Position numbers and translations under genes: made by a program. The notes under the pieces were generated by a model, which was not told the DNA's origin, did no database searches, and was given only the letters and a program-made list of their open reading frames with translations. Shown in pieces: positions 28,491 through 33,832 of a stretch of 33,832 nt of DNA. Each line of letters starts with the position of its first letter. The stretch's first letter is position 1. The stretch comes from a virus: positions 1 to 33,832 of IMG/VR virus record IMGVR_UViG_3300030333_004111, one strand, 5' to 3'.

Positions 28491-29242
28491 TGGCAGTTTT
28501 TACTAGTTTTCAAGATATTTTACCTGATCCTAATAATCAAATAGGAGATGCGGGTCATGCTACAGGAACGGCAGGGCCGGGCTTTGCTAGTGTTAATCTA
28601 TCTTCTGACAATAAAGTTTCTAAAAATCTTACTAACTCAGGAAGATTAGTTGCTAGAGCTATTGCTTATCATTCTTGGAAAATTAATATTAAGTATAATC
28701 CTATGACTCGTGCACAGTTCGAACCAGTTTATAATTTTTTAGTTCATAGAAGAGGCAGTATTAAGCCTTTTTATATTTCTTTGCCCCAATATAAATTGCC
28801 TCAAGATTCAAACTTTAGTAGTTATATAAATACAAATTCGTACCTTGAAGCTACTGCAAATGGGGCAGCCGGAGCAACTTCAATAACTTTAGCTCGTACT
28901 GGGTATAATCCTTCGGGTCATGGGTATCCAAAACCAGGAGATATGTTTACTATTACTAGTACTTTGAGTTCTAATCATACAAAAGCATATAGAGTAACAA
29001 GAGTAGAGACAAATTCGGACTGGTATGACTCAGATGGAGTAAATACTTCAGCAACTCAACCGGGCACCGCTCAAGCAAGAATTCATTTTACTCCTGGACT
29101 TCAAAAAGCAACGGCTAGTGCCGATGACTTTGTATTTAAGAATCCTCTTATTAAGGTTATTCTTAGTTCTGATGTTCAGCAGTATAGTTTAAATGTTAAT
29201 AATTTATACCAATTTGGGTTATCGTTAGAAGAGGTTCAATAA
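28490..29242 (+). CDS. Distal/minor tail protein
   Basis: The 250-residue product shows a typical minor-tail sequence: WKINIKYNPMTRAQFEPVYN, FLVHRRGSIKPFYISLP (the 'rrG..KpFy...P' pattern of distal tail or gpM-like proteins), then a beta-rich second half with GTAQARIHFTPGLQKA and a C-terminal LYQFGLSLEEVQ. It connects the tube to the tail-tip protein. ATG overlaps the tape measure's stop (TAATG) and AGGAG lies upstream; its own stop overlaps the next ATG. Confidence 0.78.
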   Translation: MAVFTSFQDILPDPNNQIGDAGHATGTAGPGFASVNLSSDNKVSKNLTNSGRLVARAIAYHSWKINIKYNPMTRAQFEPVYNFLVHRRGSIKPFYISLPQYKLPQDSNFSSYINTNSYLEATANGAAGATSITLARTGYNPSGHGYPKPGDMFTITSTLSSNHTKAYRVTRVETNSDWYDSDGVNTSATQPGTAQARIHFTPGLQKATASADDFVFKNPLIKVILSSDVQQYSLNVNNLYQFGLSLEEVQ

Positions 29243-32200
29243 TGACATTACGAACTTTACCCGCTAATTTAACAGAGTCATTGTTAGAAAACGATGCTTT
29301 CGTCTACGCTCATCTAGTAAAATTTGAAAAAGCTATAAAAACTTCCACTGGTAGTAGTGCACGAAATGCAAATGACTACGCATACATTAGTGATGGATCT
29401 CATGATATTGTATTTGATGATGGATCAAAAAATGCTGGTGGAACATCAAACGGGGCTCAAACATATTTAGCTAATAAACTACTACAAGTAGGAACAATTA
29501 GTGAAACTATAGAAGCGCGCGTTAATAACATTAACTTAACATTATCTGCAGATGCTTTATATACATCCGCTTCTTTTTCTTTTACAACGACTTCTTCTAC
29601 AATAGCAACAGATGTTGACTTAGTGGCTTCCGGTTTTCAAGAGGGTGATACTGTAAAGTTAGTAGCTTCCGCAGGAGCAAATAGTAATAAAAGAGTAAGA
29701 ATAGACGCATTTACTAATAATAATAAAACAGCAAATATAACCGCAATTTCTTCCTCAGATACTATTGCAGCCGATTCTACCAGCAGGAATGGAAGCTTCA
29801 CTTTTGACTCTGAAGAAGTAATAGGATTATTAAACCCTAAAGGTAGCGGGAGCTACGCAGGGTATATTAATAGGGACGTTGAAATTTATAAGGCTCATAT
29901 TAATCCTGAAACCGGAGGAATAATAGGGGCTCCTTTTCTTATTTTTAAAGGTATAATAGGCACTTCTAAATTAACTGAAGATCCTATGAAGGGGTCTAAA
30001 ATTTCATGGGGAATAACAAGCCATTGGGGGGATTTTCAAAGTGTAAATGGAAGATTAACTTCAGACCAGCATCATAGAGCTTTGGACGGAAACGCAAGAC
30101 CTGATCGCTCCGCTTTAGTACGAAAAGAATATGCTAATGACTTAGGATTCTTACACGCTGAACAAGCAATAAACTTGGTAGCAATCTATCAAGTTATGGA
30201 AACAAAGTACAAACTAGTAAAGAAAAAGAAGTGGTATGGATATAGTAAATATAAGCAAGTAGAGTACGAAGAAGAAGTCGATCGAGAAACCGATTTAAGG
30301 TTCAATCTTTCTTCTAAATATTTGCCTGTAGTTTACGGTGTGCAAAAAATAGATAGCATACCTTTCTTTGTAGATACAGATAAGAATGACTCTAAACAAG
30401 TATTTGTTGCCTATGCTCTTTGCGAAGGAGAGATTGGTGGTGTCTATGATATGTACATTGATGACACCAGTTCTATTTGTATAGACAAAAACGATTTTGA
30501 TACTCGTAGCACACAAACTGAAGAAAATACTATTGAAGTTCTTTGTAAAGGAAGGATGGATAGAGGCGATGTAATGGGGTCTATTGCTACTACAAGCACT
30601 ACTAATCAGACTTTAACCGACTTTGTTCCAAGATCATGGATGCCCGGAGTAGGCTCCATCGAAGTCAATAGATATGAAGATAGAATAAAGGAGCTAGCAT
30701 CTCAATATCAAAATGCAGGAGAAACGGGCGTCTCTACTGCAGCAGGTATTGGTCATGAAAAAAGTCATGTTATTACCGACCCTATTGATGCTAAATTTAC
30801 TATGCATCTTGGAAAGCGGGGACAATCAGCTAATCCTCTTTTAGTATCCAAGGCACAAAGTAATTCTTTTAAAATACAAAATGATTACTTCGATAAAAAA
30901 CAAGAATACTGGGGAACCAATCACAGAGTATTAGATACTGCTTATATGGTTGCTCATTACACTATTGGGGAGGGAGAGACTACAATTCCCGAGATAGATT
31001 TTGTTGTTCGAGGAAAATTAGTTAAGTGTTATAATTATGATTGGGCGTATGGAAGAGACGTGTCTGGAACCTCTTCGGCTCTTAGTAATTTTGAAATCGG
31101 AGATGAAGTCACTATTAAGAAAACTTCAGATAATTCTACTCTAGCGAGTAATGTAGTTATTAATGATATTTTTTCCTTCTTAGGGCAAGACGGTGAAAGC
31201 TTCGAACGAATTCAGTTTCAAAATAATCCTGGTTTAGGGACTACTACTGCTTTTTATATGCAAAAAGGCTCAGATAAATATTATCTTGAAACTTGGGATA
31301 ATGAAACACACTCAGGTACCGTCCCAGCAAAATTAGAGGAAACAATTACTTCCAACCAATCAGGGACTAGTAGCGGTGTACAAATTAGCGTAAATCAGAA
31401 TGGTCTTTCTGCAAAAGCATGGCAGCATTTTCCTGATCTTCATGTCAATCCTTATAATAGCAGTGATTATAGTCCAGAGTTCGACTGGCAAACTTACTAT
31501 GAGTTTATGTACGATTATAATAATGTTCAAGGAACGATTGATAATGTAGGAGACGATACTAACGCTAACTTTAATTCTGCGAATATAGATAAAATAGTTA
31601 CAAAAGACGCTATTGCTTTAGACAGCGGTGCTAGCGGTACAGACGATTCTTACAATGGTAAAACTATAATTGTTACTAAGTTAGAGTCAGATGGTACAGA
31701 GTATGTACAAACAAGAGAAATTATAGACTATGACGGAGGAGATAAGATAGCGAAAGTCAATATGTCCTTCGATGGGGATCATATTCCTGATAATACTTAT
31801 ACTTTTAAAATAGTAAACCCAGGCGATAATAGGGTAACCATTAATCCTGCCATGCAATTGCTAGATTATTTAATGGATAAAAGGTATGGAAAAGGATTAG
31901 ACCTTGAAAAAGATATTGATTTAGAGGGCTTTTCTAGAGCAGGAAGAGACTGTGATACTCAGTCTGACGTTACAGTACAATTTGCTTCTTCCGCTTCTTT
32001 TTCAGTAGGAGATAAGTATAGGTTCCCCGCAACAGGTACTAAGATTTGGCAAGGGGAAGTAAAAACAGTAGAGACTAAAAATAGTAAAAAACAAATAACT
32101 TTTACTAACTGTGTAGGAAAATTAGGTAATAAATGGACTGACTGGAAGACTTATACAGATGGAGACTTAGTATGGCATGACGGAAATGTATATATTAAAT

Positions 32201-33832
32201 CCGGCACAGGTACTTTGTCGGACGCTCCCACAGGAACTTCAGCTACTGTAACTTTGAGAAAAGTAGGAACATCTACTGATGTTAATGTGGATACTTCTGC
32301 AGCTTCTTTTGAGGGCAACCCTCTTATCCGTACTTATGATTCTGACGCGGAAAGCTATCTTAGCGGGTATTCTCTTTATGATTGTGATTTTGTAAAGTAT
32401 TGGAAATATTTAGGATGGGAGTCCCAACATCAGCGTCATGTAACTAGACATCAAACTAATTGTGTTATTGATACAGGTAGTCCTGTGTTTAATAACATAA
32501 ATGGTATGTTGGCTCAATTTAATGGCCTATTGCGATATACTTCAGGAAAGTATTCTTTAGAGATAGCAGGCGCAGCAGGAGCAGATGACTCAATAACTAT
32601 AGGGTCTACAACATACTACCCTGCAAAAATTACAGATGACGATATTATAGGAAGCATACAAGTTGATGATGCAGGAATTAAAGGTACTTTTAATACTGTA
32701 ACTGTTGGGGTTCCCGATCCCCAAAATAGGTATGAAGATCGCTCTGTAACTTTTTTTAATTCTACTTATTTAAAGGAAGATCGGAATGTTCCTAAGAAAG
32801 GAGATATAAAAACTCCTCATGTTACTAACTACTTTAATGGAAGAATTAATGCAAAACAATACTTAGAGCGATCACGATATGGTTTAAGTGTTAACTTTAA
32901 GCTTCCTCCTAAAGGGTTTCTTTTATTAGCAGGAGAAATTATAAAAATTACTTATCCTCGTTTTGGGTGGACAGACAAAATGTTCCGCATTTCAAACCTA
33001 AATCTGGATAAAGATTGTTTAGTTCAAGTTAGCGCTGAAGAGCATAATGATGCCGCTTTTATAATTAGTGAAACAAACAGGCAGATAAAGTACGAAGGAA
33101 GCGAAGCTACTGTAGGTCCGGTTGCAACCCCTCCAGGTCCTACAGGTCTGTCAGCAACTACAGGGGACCGAGGTGGCGTTGTCTTAAACTGGACTAATCA
33201 CGCTAACTTTAATAGAGCAACTCATTCGGTAGAGATTTGGAGACATACTAATCAGTCTTTTACTCATGGTACTGGTGCAAAACAAATCGCAATGGTTAAG
33301 AGCGATACTTATACTGACCAGATAGTTACTTCTGGCCTTACAGATAGATACTATTGGATACGTTATGCAGTTAGTAGACCGTCTACAGGAAGAGCTGCTA
33401 CACAGTTAAAAGATGTTTTTTCTTTATATAATCCTACAAAAGGAAGTAATGGTATCCATGGCTCTGCTACAGGTCACATTGATGGTTTGAGTATGGAGTT
33501 AAGTAATTTAAACGCAACTGTTGCGACTAATAGTGATAATAGTTTAGATTTTACTAATACCGGAACAGACTTAGAAGTTTTTATAGGTTCTACACAACTA
33601 GATTATGATGCTAGTTCCCCTTACACCGTACCTAGTTTTAGAGTAACAGGAATTCAGGCACATAATGTTACTGCAGGAACTCCCTCTACTACTAGTGATA
33701 AGTATGTTTTGCCTGCAATTACTGGCATGTCCGCAAACGTTGGAAGAATTGAAATAACTATAGTTGTTACAGATAATAATGGTGAAGAAACTACTTTTGT
33801 AAAAACTCAACGATTTACTAAAAGCTTAAGGG
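29242..33832 (+). CDS. Tail-tip / host-specificity protein (open at the right edge)
   Basis: From the ATG at 29242 (overlapping the previous stop) one frame stays open to the end of the window, giving at least 1530 residues. The start MTLRTLPANLTESLLENDAFV and the early part (VSTAAG-type sequence) resemble lambda J/gp27-like tip proteins: a baseplate-hub-like N-terminal part, beta-rich middle, and, near residues 1300-1390, a fibronectin type III domain (GPTGLSATTGDRGGVVLNW, SVEIWRHTN, SGLTDRYYWIRYAV). It probably forms the tip complex that contacts the host and opens the tail. The C-terminal receptor-binding part is off the window. Confidence 0.85.
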   Translation, partial: MTLRTLPANLTESLLENDAFVYAHLVKFEKAIKTSTGSSARNANDYAYISDGSHDIVFDDGSKNAGGTSNGAQTYLANKLLQVGTISETIEARVNNINLTLSADALYTSASFSFTTTSSTIATDVDLVASGFQEGDTVKLVASAGANSNKRVRIDAFTNNNKTANITAISSSDTIAADSTSRNGSFTFDSEEVIGLLNPKGSGSYAGYINRDVEIYKAHINPETGGIIGAPFLIFKGIIGTSKLTEDPMKGSKISWGITSHWGDFQSVNGRLTSDQHHRALDGNARPDRSALVRKEYANDLGFLHAEQAINLVAIYQVMETKYKLVKKKKWYGYSKYKQVEYEEEVDRETDLRFNLSSKYLPVVYGVQKIDSIPFFVDTDKNDSKQVFVAYALCEGEIGGVYDMYIDDTSSICIDKNDFDTRSTQTEENTIEVLCKGRMDRGDVMGSIATTSTTNQTLTDFVPRSWMPGVGSIEVNRYEDRIKELASQYQNAGETGVSTAAGIGHEKSHVITDPIDAKFTMHLGKRGQSANPLLVSKAQSNSFKIQNDYFDKKQEYWGTNHRVLDTAYMVAHYTIGEGETTIPEIDFVVRGKLVKCYNYDWAYGRDVSGTSSALSNFEIGDEVTIKKTSDNSTLASNVVINDIFSFLGQDGESFERIQFQNNPGLGTTTAFYMQKGSDKYYLETWDNETHSGTVPAKLEETITSNQSGTSSGVQISVNQNGLSAKAWQHFPDLHVNPYNSSDYSPEFDWQTYYEFMYDYNNVQGTIDNVGDDTNANFNSANIDKIVTKDAIALDSGASGTDDSYNGKTIIVTKLESDGTEYVQTREIIDYDGGDKIAKVNMSFDGDHIPDNTYTFKIVNPGDNRVTINPAMQLLDYLMDKRYGKGLDLEKDIDLEGFSRAGRDCDTQSDVTVQFASSASFSVGDKYRFPATGTKIWQGEVKTVETKNSKKQITFTNCVGKLGNKWTDWKTYTDGDLVWHDGNVYIKSGTGTLSDAPTGTSATVTLRKVGTSTDVNVDTSAASFEGNPLIRTYDSDAESYLSGYSLYDCDFVKYWKYLGWESQHQRHVTRHQTNCVIDTGSPVFNNINGMLAQFNGLLRYTSGKYSLEIAGAAGADDSITIGSTTYYPAKITDDDIIGSIQVDDAGIKGTFNTVTVGVPDPQNRYEDRSVTFFNSTYLKEDRNVPKKGDIKTPHVTNYFNGRINAKQYLERSRYGLSVNFKLPPKGFLLLAGEIIKITYPRFGWTDKMFRISNLNLDKDCLVQVSAEEHNDAAFIISETNRQIKYEGSEATVGPVATPPGPTGLSATTGDRGGVVLNWTNHANFNRATHSVEIWRHTNQSFTHGTGAKQIAMVKSDTYTDQIVTSGLTDRYYWIRYAVSRPSTGRAATQLKDVFSLYNPTKGSNGIHGSATGHIDGLSMELSNLNATVATNSDNSLDFTNTGTDLEVFIGSTQLDYDASSPYTVPSFRVTGIQAHNVTAGTPSTTSDKYVLPAITGMSANVGRIEITIVVTDNNGEETTFVKTQRFTKSLR

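Overview
The window is part of a tailed double-stranded DNA phage genome, roughly 40% GC by eye. It carries an HK97-type head module (TerL, HNH protein, portal, prohead protease fused to major capsid protein) and a long, non-contractile tail module: tail tube proteins, an overlapping G/T chaperone pair, a 1407-residue tape measure and a giant tail-tip protein, with no sheath gene. This points to a siphovirus-like phage. The host is probably an alphaproteobacterium, because the phage carries a tmRNA gene in the circularly permuted two-piece layout typical of that class. A marine source is suggested by the gene content (phosphate transporter, PPK2, the cluster of small Lys/Arg-rich proteins), but this is inference. 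No replication, integrase or lysin gene is visible, so the genome continues beyond both ends.

Layout. Bases 1-6742 are transcribed leftward, mostly as short units with near-perfect sigma70 promoters (TTGACA/T, 17-18 bp, TATAAT). From right to left they hold: an operon of small membrane proteins, a helix-turn-helix-like protein, a HAD phosphatase, an unknown protein and a PPK2-family polyphosphate kinase (6742-4202); a 55-residue protein; a 500 bp non-coding block with a tandem array of rightward promoters and a parS-like palindrome (3413-3937); a small unknown gene; a zinc-metalloprotease-like protein; a second helix-turn-helix paralogue; the permuted tmRNA; two small proteins and tRNA-Trp; a roughly 560-nt highly structured RNA with its own promoter and terminator; two small genes; and, cut by the left edge, a third helix-turn-helix paralogue.

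Bases 6743-7088 are a divergent regulatory region. From 7089 everything runs rightward: a signal-peptide beta-rich protein and a PiT-type phosphate transporter (one unit, with terminator), then small terminase, membrane and exported proteins, a run of tiny proteins (one Cys-rich, several very basic), TerL, HNH, portal, protease-capsid fusion, connector and neck proteins, tail terminator, two tail-tube-like proteins, G/T chaperones, tape measure, distal tail protein and tail-tip protein (open at the right edge).

How it fits together. The right arm packages and builds the virion. The left arm looks like host take-over and RNA functions: ribosome rescue (tmRNA), a tRNA, a large ornamental RNA, and phosphate economy (PiT import on one side, polyphosphate-driven nucleotide phosphorylation on the other). 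The parS-like site beside the promoter array suggests a partition, origin or host-ParB-binding locus. The strongest candidates for something undescribed are the large RNA at 719-1278, the phage-borne permuted tmRNA, and the promoter-array/parS locus.
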